Shown: positions 23,401 to 36,499 of the stretch, in pieces
Position numbering within the stretch: the first letter of the stretch is position 1
Layout of the letters: each line of letters starts with the position of its first letter
Assembly (NCBI GenBank): GCA_026120185.1
Contig: JANUWF010002200.1
Span: 2,726,001-2,790,000, forward strand
Reading direction: 5' to 3'
Origin: Voacanga thouarsii
Taxonomy: Eukaryota > Streptophyta > Magnoliopsida > Gentianales > Apocynaceae
DNA: 64,000 nucleotides
Made by a program: the position numbers and the translations under genes
The notes under the pieces: generated by a model
The model's input: only the letters and a program-made list of their open reading frames with translations
Told to the model about the DNA's origin: nothing
Databases searched by the model: none

Positions 23401-23849
23401 TTGATGGTTAGATTTTTGTCTACTTTGATTATAAATTCTACAACTACTAACTATATATGTAACTTCTTACCGGGGTTAAGGTAAGGGAGAGCAAACACTT
23501 AAAGTTGGTAATTGAGCTAAAGTATAGATAGATACAGTAGGAATATGATATTGTGTTTTGATTCAAATAGGATTCTTATTTTAAATGTAGTTTTTTATGT
23601 TCCAATTTTCAAACATAATTTGATTTGAATTTCTAAATTAATGGATCATGGTTATTTTATTTCTTTCCATTCTGGTGGATGTAGAAACTTTATTTGTCCT
23701 GAAAACATGTATAGAACATTATTCTATTTGAATCCTATAAGTTATCAAATTAATAACACAAAAATGGAAATAACTAATTAAAAGAGAAGGACCATAACAT
23801 ATGACTCGTATTTAAAATACCTTAGATTAAGATATATTAATCCTAATCA

Positions 23850-24500
23850 GATTAAAAGCCTTATCCATAATAGGTCTTTGGGCCCATTGAAATTGATATA
23901 GTGACCTCAGTGTGAATCATATCTTAAGAGAAATATGACCAAAAGGATATTCAACTAAAAGACAGAAAAGGGTTATGGAAATACTAAGCGTTGTTCATAG
24001 TGATATTTGTGGTCCAATAACTACACCGGCAAGAAGTTGATATAAGTACTTTTCATGTTTACTATTGATTACTCACTTTTGGTTATGTTATCTAATAAGG
24101 TATAAGTCTAACTTTTTTGAGAAATTTAAAGAGTATAAGGTTGAAGTAGATTGTTAAACCGGTAAACAAATCAAAATATTGAGATCAGATTATGATGGAA
24201 AGTGGTGAGTTTAAGAATTACATAGTACATCATGGCATAGTATCTTAATTATATGTGCCTAAGACACCCCAATAAAAAGGAATAGTTGAGAGAATGAATT
24301 GAACTTTGCTTGAGATGGTCAGAAGTATGATGAGTCATTCATTTCTTCCTATATCTTTGTGGAGATATGCTCTAGAAATTATAGCATATATTTTAAACTC
24401 AGTACCTTCAAAATTGGTGCTAGGACTCCTTATGAGATATGGACTAGATACAAGTTTAATTTGAATTATCTCAAGATATGGGGATGTCTAATTTAGGTAT
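23850..24500 (+). pseudogene. Copia element C integrase relic
   Basis: The segment at about 23990-24025 (VHSDICGPITTPA) is the start of the copia integrase core with its first Asp. KQIKILRSDYDGK near 24165-24205 is the second-Asp block (family LRSDxGGE). YVPKTPQ-like remains (tgcctaagacacccca) and VERMN at about 24250-24300 cover the third catalytic block. Many stops and frame changes are present. Sequence around 23860-23950 retains parts of the GAG-pre-integrase finger. Confidence 0.75.
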
Positions 24501-24869
24501 TAATTAGAAAAAGTAAGTTAAAACTAAGATCAAAATTATGCTACTTCGTTGAATATTCAAAAGGAACTAGATAAGGATATTTCTATCATTTCAAGGAACA
24601 AAAAGTGCTTGTAAGCACCTGTGCTAGATACTTAAAGGACTATCAGAAGATGTCTATTAATGGTTCAAGTTAAGTGCAATTAGAAGAGAGTGCGTTTACT
24701 TCTTTAGTTGAAAATACCCCAATTGAGAAAACTTAGAATGACACAATTTGACATTCTTATACAGTCGGAGTCTCATTGTAGTATGAGAGTTACTAGAGTC
24801 CTAGGAATATGGACAGAAGATTGATCTCGTCTCTAAACATCAGGAACAAGATCTTACTAGATAAGAAAA

Positions 24870-25500
24870 GGTTATTGTTGACTTTAATATAGACAAATGG
24901 ATGGAAGCAATGAATGTAAAGATTGAATCCATGTATATTAATTAGGTTTGGGATCTTGTTACTGTACCTGAAAGGATTTAGTCCATAGGGTGTAAGTGGA
25001 TATACAAGAAAAAATGGAGTAGATAGGAAGTTTGAAGCTTTCAAAGCAAGGCTGGTTGCAAAATGACACACTCAGAAAAAAGAAATTAATTGTGAGAAAA
25101 CCTTTTCACCAGTAGAATGCTTAAATCTATCAAAGTTTTTCTTGCCATTGCATGTCATTATGACTACGAGATATAATAAATGGATATTAAGATCCATTTT
25201 CTTAATGACAATCTTAGTGAAAATATCTATATGACCTAACTAGAGGGATTTATTGCTAGAGGTCAAGAATATGTGATTTGCAAGTTTAAAAAGTCTATTT
25301 ATGGCTTATGTGACTATCAAAAATATGGAATATATGTTTTAATGAAACTGTAAAATCTTAAGATTTTATACAAATATATATGTACTATGTATATATAGTA
25401 AGTTAGATGGAGAGAATGTGTCCTTCTTGGTGTTGTGTGTAGATGATATTCGACTCATTAGAAATAATTTAGGGACATTATCATCTATTAAGGTTTAGTT
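24870..25500 (+). pseudogene. Copia element C reverse transcriptase relic
   Basis: The segment DKWMEAMNVKIESMYIN near 24890-24945 and the words around it (VWDLV, then GCKWIYKKK near 24985-25015) are the opening of copia RT. CHYDYEI near 25155, MDIKIHFLN near 25185 and YGLCDYQKY near 25300 follow the family order. The catalytic box YVDDI reads VCVDDIRLI near 25435-25460, so both Asp residues are kept, but stops surround it. The enzyme cannot be made as a single protein. Confidence 0.8.
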
Positions 25501-25829
25501 ATTTTTGTCAATTTAGCATGAAAGATATGAGAGAAGACACTTATATTCTTAGAGTTAAGCTTCTCAGTGATGGGAAGTAAAAAATATTAAGCACTACGTA
25601 TATTAACAAGATGTTGTTAAAATATAACATGGATCAGTATAAGAAAGAACATATACCTTTTAGACATGAATTAGTGCTATCTTCCAAGCCATATCCTAAG
25701 GTAAAGGAATAGAAAGATAGGATGAGTAGGATTTTTTATGCTTTGGCAGTGGAAAGTCTCATATATCCTATGGTTTATACAAGGCATGATATCTACTTTA
25801 CTGTTGTTATGGTTAACAGATACTAGTAA

Positions 25830-26349
25830 AATCCTAGGGAAGCTCATTAGCAAGTTGTAAAGCAAATACTCAAGTACCTTAAGGGAACAAAGAATTATGT
25901 GCTAGTTCACAGGATTGATGATTTAGTTCTAGTTAGATACATAGACTCAAACTTCCAAGTGGATAAAGACGAAAGAAAATCCATTAATAAATATGTGTTC
26001 ACTTTATTTAGAGGAGCAATTCATGGAAAAGTGTCAAGCAATCATGTATTACAAATTCTATTATGGAGGCTGAATATATGGTAGCTTTGAAAACATTCAA
26101 TGAGATAGTTTGGCTCTGGAAGTTCTTAACAAAACTTAGAGTTATGCTAAATATGAACAAGCCACCAATAATGTATTGTGATAATTCCATAGTAGGTTAC
26201 AACGCAAAGAACCTAGTAGCCACAAGAAGGGCAAACCTTAAGAGGAAGCATTACGTGATTCAAGAATTTGTTCCAAAACTAGAGATATTGGTTTATCAGA
26301 TTTTCTTAGTGAACAATCGCAAACCTATTTACCAAATCTTTTGTAGATA
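25830..26349 (+). pseudogene. Copia element C RNase H relic and end of polyprotein
   Basis: MEAEYMVALKTFNEIVWLWKF at 26063-26125 is the conserved E-A-E-Y catalytic block of copia RNase H. PPIMYCDNSIVGYNAKN (26161-26215) contains the next catalytic Asp, and RRANLKRKHYVIQEFV the His block (family R-x-K-H-I). The frame ends at 26350, and the element's polypurine tract follows 70 bases later. This part, at 95 codons, is the best kept stretch of C. Confidence 0.85.
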
Positions 26350-26417
26350 AGATGTTTCATCGATATTTTATTGCCTTATGAGTAGGCACATATGGATTAT
26401 CTTAGTCTTTATAATGC

Positions 26418-26428
26418 AAATAGGAGAT
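26418..26428 (+). promoter_or_regulatory. Polypurine tract of copia element C
   Basis: aaataggagat lies directly before tgttggaaat, the usual junction between the polypurine tract and the 3' LTR in plant copia elements. Confidence 0.75.
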
Positions 26429-27740
26429 TGTTGGAAATATGTTAAAAAAGATTAAGAAATTCTGTAGATATATTTATTTTACAATGATAATAGTATTTCT
26501 TTTATGAGTTTGTATTCACATTTATATACATAAAGGTCCAAGTATGTTAGTAAATGATAAATTTGTGTTGGGTCGTGCTTCACACTAAGATATAGATTAT
26601 AGATACTTAACATACAGGAAATGGATTCTTGATCGGTTGATGAAATTGGATATTTCATCAAGTGAAGATCATTACACTATAATTTTCAGGTGAAGAATGA
26701 TTTATCTTTAACTAGTGAGTAGTCCTCTCATACTAATAGTGTAAATGTATTTGAAATATATAAAACTAGATCGCGTAATAGTAATCTATATAAAAGTACT
26801 ATAATAAATAAATATTGGACTATTATTGCTACGGTGTAGATGAATTCTTTATGATTTGAGTATGAGTTAGCATTTTGATGTAGTTAGACGTATATGCTTT
26901 GATATATGATAGGTGAGATTTCTACCATAAGATAATAGCCTTGTATGTTGGACACATATCTTTAGTTAATCAAGACATACTTGTACATGCCTTTCTTTAT
27001 GAAAAGAGTGATCATCCCTTTGCGATAGTTTAAGATAATCTGTGAAAAGTATATTGCTATAAATGTGGTTGTCTTGAATAAACAGTTACATTCTTGGAAT
27101 TCATAGATAATTATACGAGAGATCAAAAGATGTAGATGTCATTGAGAAATGTAATAGTATAAAAATATCATATCTCAATGATGAGTTTACATAGAAGGAT
27201 ATTTTTATCAGTACACCAGTAAATCGAAGACAATATTATTGCAATATTATCTTTGGGAGTCAATATATTCATATAGTAATGAATAGAGATATTTAAAATA
27301 AATAGATGCAATTATTTATTAGAAGAATTATTTTGGTCATTTTAGTAGCTAAGGATAATATGTCTTTTAGTTCCCAAAGTAGCTCCAGAAGTCATAAATG
27401 GCTATTTTAATCATTGCACAAATTTATTAGGTATTTAGGAATGAGAAAGAAATTTTTGTTATTCTAAAAAGTCTAAATAAATGCATTAGGCTAGAATAAT
27501 TAACTAAGTTCAAGTTTTTGGTTAGATTAATTAATTATAGAAAGTCCAAGGTAATGCACAAATTTGAATAAAATAAATAATTGGCCTAATAATTATATTG
27601 AGATATGTAATTATTATTTTGTGTTTTAATTAACTTATAAAAGGCACAGATAAAAACAATAAATAAGGTGGGTTATGGATTTATTATTTTTGGGTTTTAA
27701 TTCTTAGAGAATTAAAAGAGTCAAAGCAAAAATAACACTG
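26429..27740 (+). mobile_element. Copia element C, 3' LTR, first piece
   Basis: It starts tgttggaaatatg. Its sequence is collinear with 9860-10314 and 19744-20425 of the 5' LTR, but without the G insertion, so it serves as the empty site for G. It is broken at about 27740 by element D and resumes at 45208. Confidence 0.85.
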
Positions 27741-28338
27741 TTGTGTGGTGTGCGGTGTTGTATAGGAAATACTATCAACAAAATCACACAAATAGTCAAG
27801 TTTTAATTAAAATACCACAATTAATCACAGACACACTTTAGGCAAGTATAGCTATCATGTAGTATAGAATCCTAATGGTAAGTATCAAATCTTCAGAAAA
27901 GGTGGCAAGTACCCTTACTTTGCTCTAATCTCATTGTTTAACTAACCAACTAAAAAGAATGTAATAATTAAACTTCTACACTAAGCTACTAAAATAGATA
28001 GTTTATTAAATCTAGACAAGAAAAGTCACAAGAATCATCAGAGAATAAGAATGAAAAGAAATGTAATATAAAAGAAGAAATCCTCTAAAAAGTAAAGAAT
28101 ATACCATAAAGCCTATCAAATTCCAATTTAAACACCAATATAAGTCTTTAATGTGAATTTCACTATTACTTGAATTATGAAATCTCTATTCTGAAGCTCA
28201 ATTAGTAGATATCTCTACCTAAACCACGAATCCAAGGAAGTAGTAAGCACAACTTAATTACCAAGTCACCCAGAAGCCCTAATATCCCCTTCTTTAGGCA
28301 ATATTAAAAATCTAATAATTACTAATTTCTAATCCATT

Positions 28339-28389
<51 letters not shown>

Positions 28390-29192
28390 AATCAAAGAAA
28401 AACAAACACTAAACTAATTAATTCGATATTCAACTTCTAACCTCATCTCTTGAAATCATTAGAAGAGAAAAAATCAATTGAACAAATCAACCATTCCTAA
28501 ACAATTAATATAATACAATAATGCCCAAGTAATCAAATACTATGAATAGGAATTCAATGAATCAAAATAGAACATCAATCCAAAACATAAAGTTAGGATT
28601 TATCCCTCAAATACAACTAAAAGCATAAAGATTAATATTTTCAATAAAGATTACCAAAAAAAAAAAAAAAAAGAGGAATGTCGCTTATAGACAAGCTATT
28701 GCCTTTCTTCTTCAAAGAATTCTTTGAAAAACTTCCTTCTTCTTCTCCAATAATCGCCTTGATCCTCCTTCTCTAAGGGTTACTTGAGTTTTGACCACCC
28801 ATAGAGGTGTTCTTAGGGCTTATAACGATGTATTTGTAGTTCCCCTTTTCAAAAATAAAAAATTTCCCTGCCTAGTGTATTGTTAGGCAAGGCCGCCTAA
28901 GTCACTTTGAGTAGCTCTACCTTGTCTCAGAATTTCACTATTTTGCTCTGAATATGCTGAATATAGGTAGGCCTACCTAAAATGACCTACGTAGCACCGC
29001 CTATCTCTTCTAGGCATGAAATTTTCAAAATTTTCAAACTCTTTTATCTTTGTTCTTTATCATTTGATCATTCAATAGTTTCTATACAAAAACAAGTTGA
29101 AAAAGGTGGGGGTAAGTAGTCATCTAAACCAAATTTCGCAACAAATTAAGTGCAAATGATATAGAAAATATAGAAATGATGAGTACTCACCA
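27741..29192 (-). mobile_element. Element D, 3' LTR (minus strand)
   Basis: Aligns along its length with 43708-45207, for example gtgtggtgtgcggtgttgta, atcatgtagtatagaatcc, cttaggcaagg-type words near 28880 and gatgagtactcacca at the end. A (CT)n run (about 28341-28384) and a poly-A run (about 28655-28672) are included. The target of D was compared with the intact C LTR near 20420 (gtctg). The flanks now read cactg (27736-27740) and gtcgg (45208-45212), so the duplication is decayed and the left edge is uncertain by a few bases. Confidence 0.8.
28345..28384. repeat. (CT)n microsatellite
   Basis: About 20 CT dinucleotides inside the D LTR. The D LTR copy on the right (about 44325) has only a few, so the run has expanded or shrunk after insertion. 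Confidence 0.9.
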
Positions 29193-30623
29193 CTCATTCA
29201 CACTTAAACTTTTGCTTATCCTCAAACAAATCACAATTATTCATAACAAGCAAAAAACTCCCTAGCAAAGTAAATTATTTGATAGCATTCTATACAAATT
29301 AATAAGAATAACTCAGCATATGTGCAAATGAAGTCATCATGGTAGTGATATTATCCTTCCTTTTACTCAGAAATTCATCTCAACACCTATCCAACCATAT
29401 TAATCCTATGTAGATCCATATATTAGACTAAACACAATCAAGGTCATTGAAGTTGAGTTAAACAAGTTTATACCAATACAATGTGATTTATAATGACTCT
29501 TGAGTAAAAAACACGAATAGTGTGATTAACCAATTTGAGTAAGATGACTTCCACACTACTATAATCATAAGTTGTAACTAGGAGATTAGTCCCTCTTTAT
29601 CCTTAGGTGAGTGTATTTAATGCTCCATCTCACCATATTAGCTAACTCGATTTTGCAAGATAATGCAATTGCTTAATAAAGATATGTGAATAATGATATT
29701 GAGCATTTGCATTAACTTCATTATTCTATCTTCTTTTTTGTTTTAACCACAATCCACATTTACTAAAACTCAGAGTAAGGTTTAGCTAGAAGATCATAGA
29801 ATATAAATTAATCACAATTTCCTACTTATACTTAATCATAACATTCTCATCCATTCTAAAAAAAAATAAAAGCTTCACAACATTTATAAAAGTATAAACA
29901 AAGTCAACTAAAATTCAGAACACTTAACCTATTTCATACCTAATAACCTATTTCATACCTAATATACAAGTATACATAAAACCAACTCCATAGAAAAGTG
30001 TAAGTAGAATTCTCAAGTAAAAAGAAGGATAATAACTCCATCAATCTAACAAATATTAACATATATGCCAAGAATTCTTGAAAATTATCCAAAAATTCAA
30101 AAAAAAAAGAAAAAGAAAAGCATAAAATTTGAGAAAATACCAAAGATAATACTAAAGCTTGAAAAGAATATTGCAAAATCCCCCCCCGCATTTAAGCTAG
30201 ACAATGTCTTCGTTGGCCAAAAATCAACGCAATAAAACATATATAAAAGGACCAAAAATAATAAAGAGGAAAGGTTAAACGATACTCCCCAAGTGAAGTT
30301 ATTCTCCCAAAAATGTTAGAACTTTGAAGTAGATGAGAAGAGCTTGTCCAAGGGGAATTTATCAAACCTGCAAAAAGAAATAAAAACATAAAGACTCTAA
30401 AAGACAAGAAACAAAACACATCAAAACATAAGAAAGCAAAATAAAACAAAAGAAAAAATATAGCTCCTAAGAAAACATATAATAAAGAAAACTCTTACTT
30501 CCCAAACTTAAAACAACATCATTCTCATTGTTGGGGAGTGAAAATACAACAATAACTAGGAAAACCGAACAAAAACATACACCTGCCAATGTTCTTTCCA
30601 CTCATTATACTTTCTCATCCGCT
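29193..30623 (-). mobile_element. Element D internal region, 3' part (minus strand)
   Basis: Non-coding by eye on both strands; two frames at 29940-30191 and 30192-30449 (minus) have no domain. On the minus strand 30360-30180 is collinear with the A1 region 40540-40700 (cttggacaagc, acttggggagtat, ggccaa.gaggacattg), which shows that D and A1 are related inside as well as in their LTRs. A C-run at 30181-30187 is the end of a guanine-rich motif on the minus strand. The polypurine tract next to the LTR at 29193 reads gtttaagtgtgaatgag on the minus strand. Confidence 0.6.
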
Positions 30624-30699
30624 CACTACACACAAAAAAAAAGAAGAAGAAGAAGTCTTCTATGACAAATCAAATTCCTCGCCAATGCCCTTTCTTTCC

Positions 30700-31430
30700 T
30701 CACTAAAGGTCTTCAGTGAAATTTTGCCGCCAATTCGTCGCTAAAGCTCCCTTGCTAAAAGGTCTCGGTGACAATTTTTTTTCTATTGCTAAAGAGGACC
30801 TTTTGGCAAGGAATGTTTCCTAGCTAAAGCATATGGATTTTTCTAGGAATTTTTTGTCACTAAAAGTACAAGAATTTTGTCACCAATAGAAACATTTTAT
30901 CAATATGATGTTCTTTTTATCGACAAAAAAGTTTCCTCACCAAATATTTGTCACTGAAAGGTCAATTTTATTTGATGGTAACATATGTTTACACTTTGGC
31001 GAGGAACATTTTGTTGTCAAAAAACCTCAATGGCAACAAAATAGCTACTCTTTAATGAGGAAAAATTTCCTCGCTAAAGAGTGGTTTTGGCGAGGAAAGT
31101 TTTGTTGCCAAAAAGTCTATGCAACAAAATAGTTCCTTTTTAGTGAGGAAAAAATTCCCTCGCTAAAGAATGGTTTTGGCTAGGGAACTTTTGTAACCAA
31201 AAAGCATATGACGACAAAAGAGGAAAAAAATCCTTATTAAAGAGTGGTTTTGGCGAGGAAACATTTGTTGCCAAAAACCTATGGAGACAAAATGGCTACT
31301 CTTTTAGCAAGGAAAAAATTTCCTAGCTAAAGAGTGGTTTTGGTGAGGAAACTTTTGTCACTAAAATGCCTCATTGGTGAAAAAAACTGTCATTGGAGAT
31401 GAAAAAATTCCTCACAAAAGAGTTATTGAA
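30700..31430. repeat. Left subterminal repeats of the CACTA element
   Basis: The words ttttggcgaggaaa, gaggaaaaatttcctcgctaaag and ttgttgccaaaaa recur about six times, roughly every 90-110 bases. Such repeats are the usual transposase-binding regions of CACTA elements. The frame at 30905-31132 is made of these repeats and is not a gene. Confidence 0.8.
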
Positions 31431-31894
31431 AAATTTTTAAAAAATAACAATTCTTTAATTTTCTTAGACCTTATCTCATACTACTTTTTATTGCTTCTCG
31501 TACCCCTTATTGCTTAGTCAATGAACACCTGAAGCACTAGATTGGAGTAGAACGAGCTAAACATAGAAGCAAGTTTCAATCCCTTGTCTATAGTTTGCAG
31601 GAGGGAGTGCACACAACCGCTGGGCCAAACTTTATGTTTAGTCATATATTTTTTTATTATTATTTAAACTATTTGCAAAGTTTTATTTTTATTTTTTTTA
31701 AACATTAGTATTGTAACAAAATACAATAATATTATTAAGTTTACCATGAAAACAAATTATTCAATATAATAAGTTATTTTGTATAATTATATAATTTTAA
31801 AAGTCTATATGTTGTATATTATATTATAAATTTTATTAAATGATTTAAGTATATAGATCGATTAAAAAATAGACTTACATATATATTTTCAACA

Positions 31895-31895
31895 C

Positions 31896-31962
<67 letters not shown>

Positions 31963-32080
31963 ACACACATATATACTACTACTACTACACATATATATAT
32001 AGTACGTATATATGTATGTGTATATATATACATATATGTAATACACACAACATATATGTATACACATAAATATACGTACT

Positions 32081-32113
<33 letters not shown>

Positions 32114-32257
32114 ACATATACATATATATACATATATCTATATAGACCAGACCATATATACAAAAATATATATGTATATTTATACATACCCCATACATTT
32201 TTATATACAACACTTATATATACATACACACAACACATAAATGTGTGTGTGCATGTG

Positions 32258-32296
<39 letters not shown>

Positions 32297-32320
32297 ATGT
32301 GTGTGTGTGTGTGTGTGTAT
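31895..32320. repeat. AT- and CA/TG-rich microsatellite cluster
   Basis: (AT)n near 31910-31943 and 32262-32294, (CA)n near 32082-32115 and (TG)n near 32298-32318, with irregular tata/tgta repeats between. The 168-codon minus-strand frame here is a product of the simple repeats. Confidence 0.9.
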
Positions 32321-32339
32321 ATCAAATTGTATATATCTA

Positions 32340-32525
32340 ATATTTTATTTGTAAAATTTTTAGAGTCATATTTTACATATTTTAAAATTAAGGGATAATT
32401 TTACAAATTTATTATGGAGTAAAAATTTAGGGACTAATTTGTAAAATTATTAGAGTCATATTATAAATCTTCAAAAATTCATGGACCAATTTAGAAAATT
32501 AATTAGGGGCATGTTGTAGATATAA
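32340..32525 (+). repeat. About 60-bp repeats, left block
   Basis: Three units of the form tttgtaaaatt, ttagagtcatatt, aaaattaaggga. The same family, in the same orientation, recurs at 36170-36490 on the other side of the ~151-bp array. Confidence 0.65.
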
Positions 32526-32559
32526 AAAAAATTACGACAATGCCCAAAAACCTAATGCA

Positions 32560-35500
32560 TTTATAAAAGTAAGCGCATCAAATTAACGACCCAACCATTA
32601 GATTTTTTAAAATTAATGAAAAAAGTTTTATGACCAAATTTGAAATTATCGGATATATTTTACCATACAATCAAGCGTAATCTCTATAAGTCCAAAAGTA
32701 AATTCATTTACAAAGGTAAGAACATAAAATTAACAATTCAACTGTCATATTTATTAAAATTGCTAAATGTATTATGATCAAATTTGAAGATATCATATAT
32801 AATTTGATACACAATGTAGCATAATTTCTATACAAAAGGCTAAAATCTAACATATTCACAAAGTTAACCACATCAAATTAACGATCCAAATGTTTGATTT
32901 GTCAAAATTACTAAAAAAACATGTTATAACCAAATTTGAAGGTAATCGGATATATTTTACCATACAATCGACAGTAACATTTATATAAAAGCCCAAAAAC
33001 CTAATGTATGTACAAAGATAAGCATATCAAATTAATGACGCAACCATTAGATTTGTTAAAATTGTTATAAAGCATATTATGACCAAATTTGAAGGTAGCC
33101 GGATATATTTTTCCACATAATTGATCAAAATTTCTATATAAAAACCAAAAACATAATGCATTTAGAAAGGTAAGCACATCAAATTAATAGTCTAATCGTT
33201 GGATTTCTTAAAATTGCTAAAACAAATATTATAACCAAATTTGAAGGTAATTGGATATATTTTGTTCCATAATCTAGTATAATCTCTGTATAAAAGCTAA
33301 AAATTAAATATATTTACAAAGCTAAGCACATCAAATTAATGATCAACTGTTATATTTATTAAAATTACTTTAAAAAGTATTATGACCAGTTTTGAAGATA
33401 ATTTGATATATTTTGCCACACAATCGAGTATAATCTCTATATAAATGCACAAAATTTAACGCATTTACAAAGGTAAGCATATCAAATTAACGATCCAACC
33501 GTCAGATTTATTAAAATTACTAAAAAAGTATTATAACTAATTTTGAAGGTAATCGAATATATTTTATCGCACAATCTAGCATAATCTTATATAAAATCTC
33601 AAAACCTAGCGCATTGACAATGTAAGCACATCAAATTAACAATCCGACCTTTAGAATTGTTAAAATTGCTAAAAAAGTATTATGACCAAATTTGAAGGTA
33701 ATCAGATATATTTAACCACATAATATAACGTAATGTCTATATAAAAGCTTAAGACCTAACGTATTTATAAAGATAAGCAAATCAAATTAATGATCTAACT
33801 GTTAGATTTGTTAAAATTTCTAAAAAAATATATTATGACCAAATTTGAAGAAAATTGGATATAATTTCATACATAATCTATCACAATCTTTATACAAAAG
33901 CCCAAAATCTAACACCTTTACAACGATAAGCACGTCAAATTAACAATCTAATAGTTAAATTTGTTAAAATTATTTTAAAAAAACATTTTATAACCAAATT
34001 TGAATGTAATCAGATATAATCTCTATACAAAAACCCAAAACTTAATGCATTTACTAAGGTAAGCACATCAAATTAACCATCCAACCGTCAGATTTGTCAA
34101 AATACCTAAAAATTGTATTATGACTATATTTGAAGGTAATCGGATATGTTTTTCCATATAATATAGCATAATATCTATATACAAGCAAAAAAATCTAAAT
34201 ATTTAGAAAGGTAAACATATTAAATTAACGATCCAACTGCCAAATTTATTAAATTGCAAAAAATATATATATATATATATATATTATTACTAAATTTGAA
34301 GGTAATCGGAGATATTTTACCCTATAATCTAACATAATCTCTGTATAGAAGCTCAAAACTTAAATCATTTACAAAGATAAGCACATCAAATTAATGATCA
34401 AACCACTAGATTTGTAAAATTTGTTAAAAAAGTTTTATAATCAAATTTGAAGGTAATCGGATATATTTTGTTGCACAATCAAGCATAATCTCTATATAAA
34501 AGCTCAAAACTTAACGCATTTTCAAAGGTAAGTACATCAAATTAATGATTCAACTGTTAGATTTATTAAAATTGCTAAAAACAAAGTATTATGACCAAAT
34601 TTGAAGGTAATTGAATATATTTTGCCAAATAATCTAGCATAACTTCTACTAAAAAGCTTAAGACCTAACACATTTACAAAGGAGAGAACATGAAATTAAC
34701 AATCTAACTATTAAACATGTTAAAATTTTTAAAAAATATATTATGACCAAATTTGAAGGTAATTAGATATAATTTGATACATAATCTATCATAATCTCTA
34801 TATAAAAGCCCAAAATATAACACACTTACAACGATACGCACATAAAATTAACGATCCAATCGTTAGATTTGTTAAAATTAATAAAAATGTATTATGACCA
34901 AAATTGAACGTAATCGAATGTAATTCGATATATAATCTAGTATAATCTCTATACAAAAGTCCAAATCTAATGCATTTACAAAGATAAGCACATCAAATTA
35001 ACGATTCAATTGTCGGATTTGTCGAAATAGCTAAAAAACATATTATAACCATATTTGAAGGTAATCAGATATATATTTTACCACATAATCCCTATATAAA
35101 AGCCAAAAACATAATATATTTAGAAAGGTAAGCACATCAAAGCAACGATCTAACTGTCAAAATTATTAAAATTGCTAAGAAGCGTATTATAACTAAATTT
35201 GAAGGTAATCAGTTATATTTTACCCTATAATCTAGCATAATCTCTATATAAAAGTTCAAAACATAAAGCATTTACAAAGATAAGCACATCAAATTAATGA
35301 TCGAATCGTTAGACTTGTTAAAATTGCTAAAAAAGTTATATAACCAAATTTGAAGGTAATTGAATATATTTTACCACATATTCTAGGATAACCTCTATAT
35401 AAAAGCTCAAGACCTAATGCATTTACAAAGGTAAGTATGTCAAATTAACGATCTAACTGTTATATTTGTTAAAATTATAAAAAAAAAACATATTATGACC

Positions 35501-35985
35501 AAATTTGAAGGTAATTGGATATAATTTAATATATAATCTATCATAATCTCTATATAAAAGCCCAAAATCTAATACTTTTACAATAATAACCACATCAATT
35601 TAACCGTTAAGTTTGTTAAAATTACTAAAAAATATATTATGACCAAATTTAAATGTAATCGGATATAATTTAATACATAATCTAACATAATCTATATACA
35701 AAAGTCTCAAACCTAACACATTTACAAATGTAAGCACATGAAATTAACGATCCAACCGTCAGATTTGTTAAAATTGCTAAAAAGGGTATTGTTACCAAAT
35801 TTGAAGGTAATCGGATATATTTTGCCATATAATCTAGCATAATCTCTATATAAGATCCCAAACCTAGTGCATTTATAAAACTAAGTACATTAAATATTAA
35901 TGATCCAACCATTAAATTTGTTAAAATCATAAAAAATATATATTACGACCAAATTTGAAATTAATCAGATACAATTTGAATTATT
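32560..35985 (+). repeat. Tandem array, 23 copies of a ~151 bp monomer
   Basis: The word aaattaa(c/t)gatcc marks each copy. I found it, or a clear variant, at 32579, 32727, 32875, 33029, 33181, 33333, 33484, 33633, 33784, 33937, 34070, 34222, 34388, 34539, 34693, 34845, 34994, 35139, 35291, 35442, 35596, 35741 and 35891. Spacing is 145-154 except one short (133) and one long (166, carrying an (AT)n). Each monomer also has gaccaaatttgaaggtaatc and ctctatataaaagc. All copies are in the same orientation and diverged from each other. The array is wholly inside the CACTA element. Confidence 0.95.
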
Positions 35986-36004
35986 ATTGAATGATTTTAT
36001 TTTA

Positions 36005-36109
36005 TATATACACAACACACACACACACACATGTGTGTGTGTGTGTGCATGTGTATTTTTATATACAACACATACAAAAATTTACATATGTTTATATATT
36101 TGTGTGTGA

Positions 36110-36140
<31 letters not shown>
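36005..36140. repeat. CA/TG microsatellites
   Basis: (CA)n near 36013-36031 adjoining (TG)n near 36032-36052, and a second (TG)n near 36105-36132. The 66-codon frame across it is not a gene. Confidence 0.9.
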
Positions 36141-36169
36141 CACATACAACATATATTGTACATATTTAA

Positions 36170-36490
36170 AAGTTTAGAAACCAATTTATAATTTTTTTGG
36201 GATTATATTATAAATATTTCAAAATTCTGGGCACAATTTGTTAAATTTTTTTGGTCATTTTGTATTTGTACAAAATTTAAGGACTAATTTACAAAATTTT
36301 GGGATCATATTATAAATATTTAGAAATTTTGGGACTAATTTATAAAATTTTTGGAGTTATATTGTAAATATTTTAAAATTTAAGAATCAATTTGTAAAAA
36401 AAATTTTGAGATCGTTGTATAATTATACAAAATTTAAAGACCAATTTGTAAAATTTTTGGGATCATGTTGTAAATATTTAAAAATTTAAG
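36170..36490 (+). repeat. About 60-bp repeats, right block
   Basis: Five units with gggatcatattataaatatt, aaaattt..gga and caatttgtaaaattttt. They are related to 32340-32525. The array of 151-bp units lies between the two blocks. Confidence 0.7.
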
Positions 36491-36499
36491 GACAATATT

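Noticed and set aside
31819..32325. 168-codon minus-strand frame rich in Tyr, Ile, Thr and His
   Set aside because: It is a translation of AT, CA and TG microsatellites inside the CACTA element and has no domain.
32560..35985. Regularly spaced repeats resembling a CRISPR array
   Set aside because: Units are ~151 bp and repeat along their whole length, with no unique spacers, in a plant genome; this is a tandem array.
35991..36191. 66-codon plus-strand frame
   Set aside because: Produced by CA/TG microsatellites.
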